The translations under genes were made by a program, and so were the position numbers. The notes beneath the pieces were generated by a model. The model was not told the DNA's origin. It was given only the letters and a program-made list of their open reading frames with translations, and made no database searches. From Branchipolynoe longqiensis (Eukaryota > Annelida > Polychaeta > Phyllodocida > Polynoidae), in the NCBI GenBank assembly GCA_030323885.1, contig CM059193.1, positions 55,766,749 through 55,830,748 on the forward strand: 64,000 nt of DNA. The letters are read 5' to 3'. The number at the start of each line of letters is the position of its first letter. Positions within the stretch are counted from its first letter, which is position 1. Shown here piece after piece: positions 35,101 through 50,200 of the stretch.

Positions 35101-38100
35101 TATCAGGTCATGGTGCTGGCAGCCTGGTCTTCCAGTGGGGCAGGACTAAAATGTCACCATGAGTGCACACTGTCACAAGTCGGTACCCGTCCTGATATGA
35201 CCTTAGATGTTGCTAGGACCTAAAACACCAAACAATGGCGTTCTCTGTGGCGGAGTGGTTAGAGTGTCTGGCTTTTTTTCTAGGTCAGACTCCTAATCTG
35301 AGGGTCGGCGGTTCGATTCCCCGTGCCCCCAGCTCTGCCAATTTGGATTTCCACCGCTGTGTATAACTTACAGCGTCATCAAAGGCCGGTTGCTCTCATA
35401 CCATGTCTATGTGGTCTGGGAGGTTAAAAATCCCTTGGGTCGTCAAAGTGTAGGCTCGGGCTTTCTATCGACCAGCAGTGGAATGAGGAAGACCAGTCGT
35501 CTATGACTGAAATTTCCCCTGCTTAAACAACTAATGGACCCAAAAAAAACATCTAATGGGTTGTTTAGTTCAGCAGCCGTGTCACAGGAACAGGGCTGCA
35601 TGAGTAACTAGTTCCCCATCACTTGTTCCTGTCCTCACTGATGCTGGTAAATTGCCTGTGGAAAGTAACTGCTTGAACCAGACGGGATGGCCTAATGGGT
35701 TGAGCGTCCGTCCGCCATTTTGGTAGATCATGGGATTCGAACCCAGTGCTTCAAAACCTGGTCGAGTCAAACCAATGACTTAAAAACTTATACTTGTCAC
35801 TTCCTAGCCAGGCACTCGGCATTATTAGGATAAGGCAAGGACTGGTTGGCTCAGTGTCAGGATAATGTGACTGAGTGGGATATCAGGTCATGATGCCGGC
35901 AGTAGGCCTGGTCTCCCAGTGGGGAAGCACTTTAAACTCGCCATAGGTGCTCACTGTCTTAAGTAGGTACATGTCCTGATATGACCTTAGATGTTGCCAG
36001 GATGTAAAACTCCAACAACCAACCAAGTAACTCCTTTTCTGATTGCTTGTCCGGTGGACGCTGCACGATACAGTGGGGAGAGTTCAGTAAGAAGGACAAC
36101 GACAGCTATTCAGGCTTCTGCATCGAAGTCCTCAAAACAGTCGCCACCGCTATGAATTTCACGTGAGTTTTTAACTTACAGATTAACATACAGCTCCTCT
36201 TCTGGCTGATCTATATCCTATTGGGCCTCCTCTAATGCCATCTCATTATGGTAAAGAATATAATCTTTTTTTTTTGCACACATATGGAAGTCGACGTAGT
36301 CCTGAAATCATATAATTGTGGGTGTCATCTCCAACATACCAGTGTCGCAGTTTCCGCCGTCTGCCAGTTTCCGGGGTATGCATACACTCAAATGCATTGT
36401 TAATGGCCTGAGCAATCTTCATACAGAAAAAGCGAAATATCTCTAAAACCACACCACCTAGAAACAAATCGATTGGTACACATCTAGAAAATATTTGTAC
36501 CAAAAACATTATATTAAATGTATAAGGTTAGGGTTCTTGATTTCTATTAATTTTGAATAAAACTAATGTTTTGCAATGCGCATACCGTCAAACTCAAGGT
36601 ATTGTCAATGGTTGTGAGCAATCTCAATACAGATAATACAGAAAAAGTGAAATATCTCTAAAACCACACCACCTAGAAACAAATCGCTTGGTACATATAT
36701 AGAAAACATCTTTACCAAAAACATTATATTAAATTTATAAGGTTAGTGACGATGCTGTTCGATTTTGACGGACGGCGGACTGGCGATGGTGGAAACTGTG
36801 ACACCGGCCTTCTCTAAAATGCTTCTACTGTTGGTGCTTCAACCACTTGGTCTGCATAATTAAAGTTGCATAGCCTGATGGTTTTGAGCTTCATCCTTGT
36901 TTTATATAGATATATTAGGTTGGTTGTTATAATCGACCTTACTTTATTTTGGAAAAACATTTTTTATTAGAATGGTTAACTTAGATTTTTTTTCTGATTT
37001 TTCTTTCTTGAAGATTTCTGCTGTCTATCATGGATAAGTCTGAATAGACTTGTTTTCATCATTAGACAGTTAGTCGATAGAAAGCCCGAGCCTACACTTT
37101 TACCGACCCAAGGGATTTTTAACCTCCCACACCATAGAAAGCCCGAGCCTACACTTTTACCTCCCACACCACATAGACATGGTATCAGAGCAACTGGCCT
37201 TTGATGATGCTGTAAGTTATAAACAGTGGTGGAAATCCATATTGGCAGAGGTGGGGGGGGGCACAGGGAATCGGACCACTGACCTTCAGATTAGACTTGG
37301 AAACAAGTCAGACACTCTAACCACTCTGCCCCAGAGAACACCACTATGATAGTTGATATGAAAATGAAGAGTTCAGGCGCAAAACCACAAAAAGGCCAAT
37401 CAAAACATCTAGTTTAAGTCAAAGGTTTTTACCTGAAAATAATTTTAATTCTCATTAATTCCACTGTTCATATGATTATGGTTATGGAGCAATGAATAGA
37501 AAAAAAGTAAGAATATTACAAAATTAACTTTGAAGGTTTGATTCCAATGTTTATCCCCATTTTTGGATTGCTGTTTACGTGGTTTTGCGCCTGAAATCTT
37601 CAAATATGACAAGTTATTTTGGGGAAGCATGTCTAATGTCTTACACAATAGGCGTCAGCAGCAACAGGTTCGAGTAAATTGACTCAGTATCCCCTTGTAG
37701 GCAGCATCAAATGTCAGTTGGATGTGTAGGAGCAAAGCTATGTCAGTCTTTTGGTTTTGAAAGGTTCATGCTTTAATCGGGCTATGCAGCTTTAAGAAGA
37801 GAAGTACCTCTTTATGAACGGACGGATGGGTGGACGGACGGGTGATGGATAGATAGATAGATAGATAGATAGATAGACAGATATGTAGACAAATAGATAG
37901 ACATATAGATAGATGTACAGACAGATATATAGATAGATAGATAGATAGATAGACAGACAGATAGATAGATGTACAGACAGATATATAGATAGATAGATAG
38001 ATAGATAGATGTACAGACAGATAGACAGATAGATAGACATATAGATAGATGCACAGACAGATATATAGATAGATATATAGATAGATAGATAGACAGATAG

Positions 38101-38125
38101 ATAGATGTACAGACAGATATATAGA

Positions 38126-38157
<32 letters not shown>

Positions 38158-38233
38158 TAGACAGATAGATAGATAGATAGATAGATAGACAAATAAATAG
38201 ACAGATAAATAGACAGATAAATAGCAGACAGAC

Positions 38234-38268
<35 letters not shown>

Positions 38269-41200
38269 CAAATAGATAGACAAATAGATAGACAAATAGA
38301 TTTACCCCCCAAAAATATATATATAGATACGGACGGTTGGATGGGTCGATAGGTAGGTCAGCAGGCAGGCAGACATATAGACAAGTAGACTGGCCGAGAG
38401 GTAGACACGGGTAGACAGATATACATATATACATAGGTCGATAGATAAATCGTAAGCCCAGTTAGGTAGCACTATAAACCGCTAACACAAGCCCAATCGA
38501 CCAGTCAATCGACTAAAGGGCGCATTCCTTACACGCGGTATGCGGTATGCGAATGCGAATGCGGCAAAAAATCGAAAAGCATCTAAATCAATGGGGGTGA
38601 TTCCTTACACGTGGTATGTGGCATGCGGCATGCGAATACTGAATCGGTCCATGTAGCGATCGGTGCGGCATGCGAATGCGAATGCCCATAGACAACAGTG
38701 TTAGAGAAACCTGACACTATGTATGTGTGTGGGTGTGGGTGAAAGCACCCAAACCGTTTGTATACCGCATGCCGCATGCCGCATACCGCATGCTGCATAC
38801 CGCGTGTAAGGAATCCTAGCTTTACCGATCTTGGTGTTGTGTTCAGGTACGAAATCGTCGAGCCGCCCGACAACAAGTGGGGAGCCAATGAGGACGGAGT
38901 GTGGACGGGTCTCATGGGTCAGCTCGCCGACAAGGTAAGTAGGCAATGCACAGCCTAGCTAGGCTCACCTAGATAAAAGATTCACCCCGTACTGACAGTA
39001 CAGGGGTGAAAACCAACCCATTAGAAAAGCTGGTGAAGAATTTTGACATGCTGGGGAAATTAATTGAGTGAATATTGTCTTAATTTAAGAAGCAAAATAT
39101 ATTCTAAATATGTTTTTATATTTACCCGCTACCTTTGAGTTGAAAAATATAATAAAACATCTAGATTAATCAGATTTAAAAGTGAAATCGACGGCATTCT
39201 ATGGCCGCCATCTTGACTTTTTGCATTCTCTCCCATTTCACCAACTCTGTGATTATATAAGTATCCATTTGATACTGGAGGCATGCATTCTACTTCCTGT
39301 TCTATACTAAAGCTATTTTCGACCGTATTTATACTACGTTGTCGTTCACCCGTGTACCAAAAGTACCGGGTGAATCTTTTATCCTGGCTCACCAAGCAAC
39401 ATCAGTAACAGCAGTAACAGCAGTAATATACACAACATCAGTAACATCAGTAACAACAGTAATATACACAACATCAGTAACATCAGTAACAACAGTAATA
39501 TACACAACATCAGTAACATCAGTAACAACAGTAATATACGCAACATCAGTAACATCAGCACCATCAGTAATATCAGTAACATCAGCACCAACGGCATGTA
39601 GACGGGTCTCATAGGTTAGCTGGCCGACAAGGTAAGTAGGGAATGCACAGCCTAGCTAGGCTCACCAAGCAACATCAGTAACATCAGTAACAGCAGTAAT
39701 ATACACAACATCAGTAACATCAGCACCATCAGTAATATCAGTAACATCAGTAACAGCAGTAATATACACAGCATCAGTAATATCAGCAGCTTCAGTAACA
39801 TCAGCAACATACACAACATCAATAATATTAGTAACAGCAGTAATATACACAACATCAGCAACATCAGCACCAACAGCATGTGGACGGGTCTCATAGATCA
39901 GCTGGCCAACATTAGTAATATCAGTAACATCAGCAACATTAGTAATATCAGTAACATCAGCAACATCAGTACTATCAGTAACATCAGTAATATCAGTAAC
40001 ATCAGTAACATCAGCAATATTAGTAATATCAGTAACATCAACAACATCAGTAATATCAGTAACATCAGCAACATAGTAATATCAGTAACATTAGTAACAT
40101 CAGCAACATTAGTAATATCAGTAACATCAGTACTATCAGTAACATCAGTAATATCAGTAACATCAGTAATGCCAGTAACATCAGTAACATCAGTAACATC
40201 AGCAATATTAGTAATATCAGTAACATCAGTAACATCAGCAACATCAGTAATATCAGTACCATCAGCAATATCAGTAACATCAGCAACATTAGTAATATCA
40301 GTAACATCAGCAACATGAGTAATATCAGTAACATCAGCAACATCAGTAACATCAGCAACATCAGTAATATCAGTACCATCATCATCAGCAACATCAGTAA
40401 TATCAGTAATGTCAGTAACATCAGCAATATCAGTAACATCAGCAACATTAGTAATATCAGTAACATCAGCAACATCAGTAATATCAGTAACATCAGCAAC
40501 ATCAGTAATATCAGTAACATCATTAACATCACCAACATCAGTAATCAGCAACATCAGTAATCAGCAACATTAGTAACATCAGTACCATCAGCAACATTAG
40601 TAATATTAGTAACATCAGCAACATTAGTAATATCAGTAACATCAGCAACATCAGTAATATCAGTAACATCAGCAACATCAGTAACATTAGTAATATCAGT
40701 AACATCAGCAACATCAGTAATATCAGTAACATCAGCAACATTAGTAATATCAGTAACATCAGCAACATCAGTAATATCAGTAACATCAGTAACATCCGCA
40801 ACATTAGTAATATCAGTAACATCAGCAACATCAGTAATATCAGTAACATCAGCAACATCAGTAATATCAGTAATATCAGTAACATCAGCAACATTAGTAA
40901 TATCAGTAACATCAGCAACATCAGTAATATCAGTAACATCAGCAACATTAGTAATATCAGTAACATCAATAATATCAGTAACATCATCAACATTAGTAAT
41001 ATCAGTAATATCAGTAACATCAGCAACATCAGTAATATCAGTAACATCAGCAACATCAGTAACAACAGTAATGTCAGTAACATCAGCAACATCAGTAACA
41101 TCAGTAATATCAGCAACATTAGTAATATCAGTAACATTAGTAATATCAGTAACATCAGCAACATCAGTAATATCAGCAACATCAGAACTATAAGCAACAC

Positions 41201-44200
41201 ACACATCAGTAAACTATGTAGCATCAGAAAGATACACAACATCAGTAACATATGCAACATCAGTAACATATGCAAAATAAACAACATCAGCAACATCCGC
41301 AACATCAGCAATACATGTTTAGAGAGTGTACCAGTATCAAAGATATGTTGTTTATTGGGGTTTTACAACCTAACAAAACCTAAGATCATATCAGGATGGA
41401 TACCGACTTGTGACAGTGCACACTTGGTGACTTGGCGACACACATGGTGACTTTATAGTGCTGCCTCACTGGGAGACCAAGTTGCTGACACCATGACCCA
41501 ATGTCTCACTCAGTCACATTATCCTGATACTGAGCAAACCAGCCCGTACCATATCCTATTAACGCTGAACACCAGGCTAGGTAGCGAGAAGTATCAATTT
41601 TGTAAGTTCTTGGTTTCACTCAGCTGGGATTTACACCCTGACTTTCCACATGCAAAACCAGCCACCGTTCTTAGCCATTCCGCTATTGTGTCCAGTCTTT
41701 AAGATATTTAGGATCATATATATCATAAAATCATGGGATCATAAAAACTTCCGAACGAGTGGAGTGTTGAGCCTCATGCAGGAGGTGGAGCGGTGCTTGC
41801 CGGCCCTCCCCCCCCACCCCCCGATCCAGGTGGGGGGGGGGAGGGGAAGGAGAGGAGCACTCCAGCAGCCGCAGCTTCCTGGGAGCTCACAACACTATAC
41901 TCAGACCACCACGCAGCTCTCCTCCACACCAATGCACCCAAAGTCACCCACCCCCCACCATCACCCAAATTCAACCTAAACCACGCACACTGGGCAATCT
42001 TCAACCTTTGTCTAAAAAACTTAATAGATCTGAACCCACCGACCACATGTGATGAGTTCACAACACTCACTTACCAAGCAATGACAGACACCATAAAGCA
42101 AACCAACTCCTGTAACCACACTGGCCACACCACCTCCAATGCAATGAGGAGAGCAAAAAGATTCTGCAACAAACTCCTCCTCAAGCTACGCACAAACCCC
42201 AACCGAGGCACTGAGAATCTCGTTAAAATAGCCACCAGTTGGGACAAAGATGTCGAGCTTGCCGAATCGGACAGGAAGTGGAAACTCTGGTGTACCAAAA
42301 TAAACTCTCACACCACCTTCAGACAACTCTGGCACAAACTGAACAGCATCCAGGGGAGACTCACCATCACCCCACTCTACCCACACCCTGGCCAAATTGC
42401 AGCAGAAAACAACAAAAAGTTGACAGACAGGACAGACCCTGCAATCAACCTCCCTTATGCCCACCAACAAGCGCTCACCAGGAACTCCGCCTGGAGAGCC
42501 GACCTCATAGAGATATCAATAGCCACAACATCCACCCATAATCTTGACACCCACCTGACCAGGGCTGAGCTTGACCGCGCACTAGGCACCACCACAAAGA
42601 AGACTACCCCAGGAGCCGACAGAGTCCCTAACACTGCGTGGACAATGTTATCTGCCACTAACAGTGAAACTCTCCTCCCCCTCCTCGACAATATCTTCTA
42701 CAATGTGGACATACCCCAATCTTGGAAGGATGCTGATATCATCCCCATCCCCAAGAAAACCCCGGGCGAAGTCAGACCCATCTCCCTTCTCCAATCCCTC
42801 GGGAAAGTTAGCGAAAGAATCATCTTCGCCCGTCTCCAGATGGTCACAGAAGACCCCACCACTGGCCTACCAGAGGAGGTAATCGGCTACTGAGGAGGAC
42901 AAGGCACCCAACATGCTGTCGCCACCCTCATTGAGACATTTCCTATGGCCTCGGAAATGGACACGAGACAGCAACCATCTTCCTTGACCTCAAAAAAGCC
43001 TTTGAGCTTATCGACCACAATGTGGTACTGACATCAATGGCTGATCTTGGCATCGCCGGCCGGCCTCTTGCATACGTCCGAAATTACCTCCAGGACAGGC
43101 GAGCCAGGGTATATGTCCAAGCCACCTCTTCTCCCTACATCCAACTAAAAAATGGCGTCCCCCACCGTGCAGTGCTCAGCCCCCTCCTCTTCAATGCAGT
43201 GAAGGCATCTCTCGTGAGGAGGCTTAAACAAGACCTAGCCACCCGAGAGATCACAGACACAACCATAGTCTGCTACGCGGATGACATCGCCATCAACTGC
43301 TCCCATGCAATCAACGCACAGGACCTCACTGAGCAGGTGCTCCCTGCCAGGACCTTGGACTAAAAATCTCCGGCACCAAGACCAAGATCATGCACATGTT
43401 CAGAGGTCAACCACTTCCCCCCCTCTACCTAGATGGATCCCCCATCGAATGGGTCTCCACCTTCGACTACCTAGGTATCCGTCTAGATCGAGAACTGAAC
43501 ATGAGAGCCCTCTTCCGCCACCTGGCCACCAGAATGATCAACAGATCTCCGGCTTCTCCTGGGGCGCACCGGATGGTGTACTCGCACTGTTCTACCGCCA
43601 GGCAGTCCATTCCGTCTTCGACTACGCCGCACCCACACTCGCTCTCACAGCCCTCGGGCTTGACAACCCCCAAACTCGACTACCCAAGAACAAGATCTTC
43701 CTGAATGAGTTCCGGAAACTTGAGAACATCCAACACCGTGCTGCCAGGCTTGTCCTCCGTGTTCCCAGCACCACCAGGATCGAGATCCTCCTCCTTGAAT
43801 CCGGCCTCCCTCCCCTCCACCGCCGAGGCAAACAACTTCTCACCACCCACCTCACAAGAACCCTCTCCTCAGGCCTTTCACCAACAATCTGCAAAGCCAC
43901 AGCCTACCTCCGTGATGGGACCTGCGGTCACCCTCACATCTCCTACCGCCTCAAGAACGCCATGACCACCCTCAAGGACTCCCATGGACTCCACATTGGA
44001 GACTCCACCCTGAGCCCTCGCAAGCCACCATGGGTTTCCATCCCAGTGGAAACCCGAACCACCAACCTAGTTGCTGCCAAGGCAGCTTACACCATCCCAG
44101 AACTCCACTCCCTGGCTCTCAAGGCCATAACTCAGGCGAAGGTGGACTTTCCCCTTACAAAGACGGTGTACACCAACGGCTCCCTTAACCCAACATCAGG

Positions 44201-47200
44201 TAGAGCCGGAGCCGGAATCTTCATCCCCTTCTCCAACACAAAGAACACCACCAGGGTGTCAGACTTTGCTTCCACTCTCGATACCGAGCTCGCCGCCATT
44301 CACTTGGCCCTCGAAGACCTCCACAACTCAAGTGCATTCATCATTACCGACTCTCTGAATGCCATCAAAGAGATCGCCCGCTCAAATGCCCGACACTCCC
44401 TTGCCGACACAATCCAGATTATAATCTTGACCAGACATCAGGCACACCTCAACACAGTCCTGCTATGGGTCCCCTCGCATATAGGACTGTATGGTAATGA
44501 CCAGGCCAACTCTGCTGCTCTAGCAGGTGCCAACCGAGCAGACGTGGAGACAGCCATCCTTCCATCCATCACCAAACTGACCGGCGCTGCTTCTCGAGCC
44601 ACCACCAAAATCTGGGAACGAGCCACACAGAAGGAACAAGTACGGAACCCTTATTCAATAAGCTGGCTCTCGTACACCCTGGTCAGAACGAACATTCCCC
44701 ATCCAGTCGGCCTTCCTGCTTCTACCCAAGTCACCGTCAACCGCTTCAGGACTGGCTACCGCCGTTGAATAGATGTCCCCAACCTCCAGCGCTGTCCCTG
44801 CGACTAAGATCTTCAATGTGTCCCACATACTCGCCTCATGTGGCGCCGTCAACAGATCTGCCATCAGTGATTGCATGGAGGACGCTGACCGCCAACTCAG
44901 CGACAATAGGGCTGCTCTGGCTATCCTCTCCAGGATTTCCAAGTCATCCTGGAACACACTTGCTCGCTTCTACCGCCAGAACGCAGACATCATCAACACT
45001 GTTGGTCGCCCAGACCATGACACCGAGGACTAGTAGGCCCCACTTCATCGCCATAGCTGACTTGACACCACTACCAACTAACCACTAATTTTCATTAACA
45101 ACTAACAGGCAACCCCACCCACTGCCTTACTAATCCCATCCTCACTTCACTTCTTCCTCTGGCCTTGGCCGGACTTACTGTGCATACCGGTGAATCTGGA
45201 GGGACTGAAGTTTGGATCCTGGTCGAGTCAAACCAATGACTTATAAAATAGGTATCTGTTGCTGCTCGGCGCTTGGCGTTATGAGATCAGGATAGGGACT
45301 GGGCGCACAGTGTCAGGATAATGTGACTGTGTGGGACATCAGGTCATGGTGCCGGTGGCCTGATTTCCCAGTGGAGCAGCACTATAAAGTCACCATGATT
45401 GCACGCTGTCACAAATCGGTGCACGTCCTGGTAAGGCCTAGGGTCTTACTGGGGCGTAAAACTTTAATGGTACTCATGAGACGGCTGAAAAATTACTGGT
45501 TTTCATGTGCTGTTTTGGGTGTAGGACTATTTTTATATTTTATATATATTTTTTTTTTTATTTGTTCACTTTACAGACAGCGGATATGATGTCTGCGGCT
45601 GCATCAATACAGGTGGACCGGCAGTTGGTGATGGACGGGACATACCCGTTCTACATCGAGGAGACAGGCATACTCTACAAACAGAAGCCCTCACTCATCT
45701 CAAGAGCCTTTCTCTTCATCCGCCCCTACAAATGGCAGGTGTGGATGCTGCCTCTTTTCTTCTTTTTTGAGTTCCGTGAAATATAATAATTAACTTCTGT
45801 GGAATAATTTGATTTCTGTGAAATAACTGGGCATCAGCAAAATAATTGTAATTAGATATACAATGGAATCAAATCACGCTTATATTTATATATATATCAT
45901 TAAATATATATTACATATATGGCAGCCACGGAATGTTCTCAATTGGACTTTTAAATAGGCAAGGACTGGTTGGCTCAGTGTCAGGAAAATGTGTCTGAGA
46001 GTGATATCAGGTCATGGTGCTGGTGGCCTGGTGTCCCAGTGGGGCAGCACTATAAAGTCGCCATGAGTGTTCACTGTCACAAGTCGTCCTGATATTACCT
46101 TAGATGTTGCTAGGATGTAAAACAACAAACAAACCAAAACTAAATGTAGTAGTGTCCATAACCCAGTTTCCTGACATTTTTTCTGTGGGGTTGTTGAGCA
46201 GCCTTGTCACAGAGACAGCACTGCTGGAGGCAAACACGAGTTAACACTAAATATCAGAAGAATAGCACATCTCAAAATAGCAGCATTCAGGGAGACAAAA
46301 AAGGCAACAAGAGGCGATGATGCCCCCAGACTGATAACAGACGAAGCCAAAAACAGATTATATGAAAGGAGTACTGAATACATGAAAGCAAGGTGTAAAA
46401 ATATACAGATTTTCGGTTCAGAATTATATATTGGCAGAGAGCATTATTATCCTCGAGCGACGGAGTGGGGACCAGGGTTATGTAATAGAAAAACAGTGGG
46501 TGCCCCACTCGCTGTGTGACATATTAGGCTATGTGAACTATCTGTAATACATAGTGCCCGAGATTATGACGAGATGTTCCTATTTAAGAGACAATTAATG
46601 ATTGGTGAAATGTTCCCTCTATGCACCAGTATGGGTGCAAGTGGAGAAGGACATTTTAATATATATATTTATTGTAACTGTCTGCAACTACCTGTTACCA
46701 CAGGGCCAATGGGCAGCACACCAGCCATACTGCATACATTATGTACACCACCTGCAGCTGGGTTGGGTGCCCGCTGCCCGTGGGGGGGGGGGGGGCCTCC
46801 CAGGCTGTGGAGGGTGCGTGATTGGTTGGCTGTGGGAGGTCCAGTCCCCTGCACCCCCTTGCCCCACCTGACCACACAAGCCTCGTATTGATATGGATTA
46901 TTCTAGACACTGCCCCAGACACACTGGGCAGGAGACTCTACTCCTGACTCTTGAGTGAGACACACCCTTCTCTGGGGCAGGTACCCAGACACTCTGTCTG
47001 ATGCTCCACCCTTTCATATATACAAACTGAGCTGTGTGCAACAACCATGGGACTCCGGTTCAATGGGCTGTAGGCAATGATTCTGATACATCCTAACTAG
47101 AGTAATGAGGTTTGGTGTGGACCGAAGGTAAGGGGTCAGGGTGATAGGTCACTAGTAGGTGAACAGGAGTTGATGCCAATAAAGCACAACTTCTTCGCTG

Positions 47201-50200
47201 TCAATCTTGCGTGACTTGTCTTCCCTTTCTTCCTTATGAGTTTGTTTGAGAGGGGCATCAGATGGGAACTGACAGACAGTTGTCAGAACGCATCTGGGAA
47301 GAGTTTTGTGGTATTATCTGGGGCTCTGAAGGCCGGGCATCCCGAAATATTATAAAGGGATTGGAATGCACCGCGAGTAGAAGAAAGAAGTACAGGGACA
47401 CTAGAAACATATAAAGAGTTATTCAAAAGGGAGTTAGATGCGACGTTAGACTAACTAAAAATATCAACTTACAAAAATAATGTATGCAATAAATAAATAA
47501 TAGATAAATAATAGATGAATAAAAATGAATTAAATAAAATTAAAATAGACATAAAAAATATAAATAAACATAAATCAATATAAATCAATATGAATAAACA
47601 TAAATCAATAAAAATCAATATAATAAATATAAATCAATATTTTAAAAATATATATATGAATACATTAAAATAATTGTAAATAACTATAAAGAATTATAAA
47701 TAAATATAAATGAATATAAATAAATATAAATAAATAAAAGTAAATATAAATAAATAAAAATATATATAAATATAAATAATTAATAAATATAAATAATTAT
47801 AAATAAATATAAATAATAAATCAATTTAAATGTTAACAAATTGATCTAAAATAAATAAAAGATACACTGATCATGGTTCAAAAGCGCTATTTCAGTGGTG
47901 TGTTCCCCATTTAGGTGCTGATGACCATCACTGCCCTCGTCCCTACAGTTGCGCTGGTCCTTCTAGTGTTTGGTTGGCTTGTAAGGACAGTACACGCCGA
48001 GAACCAGCAGCCGCAGTCATCACTGCTAGAGAATGTGTGGATTACTTACGGTGCTGTGTTTAATCAAGGTAAGCACATGGTAGTATGTTAAGTTGAGTTA
48101 TGTTGGATTGTGAGGAAGACTGAGTAGTGTTTATTCTTCAGCCATCTTGTACCTCCTGGTGCCAATGCCTGCCAGTGTACATCAAAGTATGGATTCATGA
48201 TAGTACATAACGGAATAGGTATACAACATCCCTTTTCTTATAAATGAAAAGCAGCAATCTTCCTGTGTTACAATACTCATGTTGATGTGTACAAGTTATA
48301 TACCTATGTCGATGTCAATACAATTTCTCATCATGCTGAAAATATTTAGGTTTATACATGTGCACTTGTGGACCGCTATTACCATTGCAGTTCCTTCAGT
48401 GAAAGATAATCTTGAATATTTCCTCCAATACGCAAATTCTGATAATAGTTTCTCTTGCAGTTGACTAATACTGTGATTAACTTTGAATGTATATAAAAGT
48501 TGTGACTGACAACATAATAAGTCTAATGCTCAGACATACTACTGACTAAGTCTAAGAACCAAAATTAACCATGACTACGCACTGTTCAATTAGTCTTGAT
48601 GTTTTTTTAGTTGTTCTTTCAGACTGTCTACGACTAAATACCTCTTTGACCGGTTGGTCACTACGAATGACTGTGAGGTTTGCACGTTCACTAAACCTCA
48701 CTCTTTTCAGTGGGTGGTCTTGTGGGCGAGCAAGTCACAGACTGCTCATTCCCAGAACATTGGGTTTGTGGACAAAGGGCAAGGGCTATCTAGGTCAGTT
48801 GATTCTCGGCTAAATCCAAGTTTCTTACTAGCCTCTGCACTAAGCTCTTTCAAGAAACGACGGTTACGCCGTAATACATTTCCATTAGGTGATTTGATCA
48901 TGTATGATCGAGGCTCCTTACACACTGATTTTACAGTTCCAGAAACCCATGAAGATTTGCCTGGTTCCTGCATCAGTACTTTCATACCAGGGAGTAATCC
49001 TGGCAACTCAGGACCTACATTTTGGTCATAATACTGTGATGACCTTTTTGCATTGTCACTCAACCAATTATGATGATCACTAACTGACTGTCGAATTTCA
49101 TCCTTGGCAGGGAGATTTGAACGAACCTTCCTTCCATACAGCAACTCAGCTGGACTTGGGACTCTGGGTCCAAGCGGGGTACTTCTGAGGCCCAGAAGCG
49201 CCATCTGGGGATCTGTCCCAGACTGCTTGGCTTTCTTCAGGACCGCTTTAACAATACCAACTGTTCTCTCAATCACACCATTACTCTGCGAGCATCGTGG
49301 GATGCATGTAATATGTTCAAACACCCATACCATGGCAAATTTTCTGAACAATGCCGCATCATATTGTGGACCATTGTCAGTGTACAGTCGTTTTGGTACA
49401 CCATGAATGGCAAACATGTCCTTGAAAAATTTGATAACTTCAAGACTGGTCAATGAATGAAGACCACGTACAAAGGGCATTTTACTGAAATGATCAACCA
49501 ATACAATATATGTATGGCCATGCAGCTCAAACAAGTCACTGGACAGTACTTCCCATGGTTGGGAGGGAAGGTCAAATAGGTATACAACAGTCTACACTGA
49601 CCTCTCAGGCAAGGAATCATGTGATTGCATCAGGGAACCTAGGTAGTGTAATGGTTAGCACAGTAGTACCGGAATGGCAAGAAGTGTGGGTTTGAATCTT
49701 GCTCTAAGCACAATATTTCTCATTTTCATCATCTCAAGACACTGGCTCCCATGATCAGTTGGTTGGTTGGTTGTTGGAGCTTTACGTCCTGATGACATCT
49801 AAGGTCACATCAGGGGGCCTTTAAATGGTTCTCGGTTTTTGGCTCTGGCTCATTTGAAATTAAGCCGCCTTCCAACTTGGTGTGATATCATATTTTCGAG
49901 TCTTTGCGAATGCTGATGTTCTGAATTCTCTGAAGATGCCTGCTTCCTATGTGGCAAGTCATGGAATTCAAATGCTGAGTTTGAACTGTGGCCACGCCAA
50001 CACGAATGACTTCAAAATGTATACTTGCCACCACACACATAGCATTGTGCTCGGCTTCACTAGGATAGGGTGAGGAGTAGTGGAATGAGGAAGACCAATT
50101 GTCCGGGATTGAAATTTCCCCAGCTTAATCGATGAATGTAGCAATGACAGCAACAATATCTGTCTCTTCCCTCCAGGACCAAGAGGGGTGTCAAAGAGCC

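Noticed and set aside
33612..35760. tRNA genes in the heads of SINE-A and SINE-B copies
   Set aside because: A and B boxes are present but the acceptor and anticodon arms do not fold; these are SINE promoters.
37766..38434. Open frames of Tyr-Leu-Ser-Ile repeats on the minus strand
   Set aside because: Direct translation of the GATA/GACA microsatellite.
39898..41311. Long Thr-Asp-Val or Met-Leu-Leu repeat open frames
   Set aside because: Translation of the CATCAGTAA minisatellite; all frames stay open because the unit lacks stops.
46574..46922. Several overlapping open frames around the G-run
   Set aside because: Mutually overlapping on both strands with biased composition; no motif recognised.
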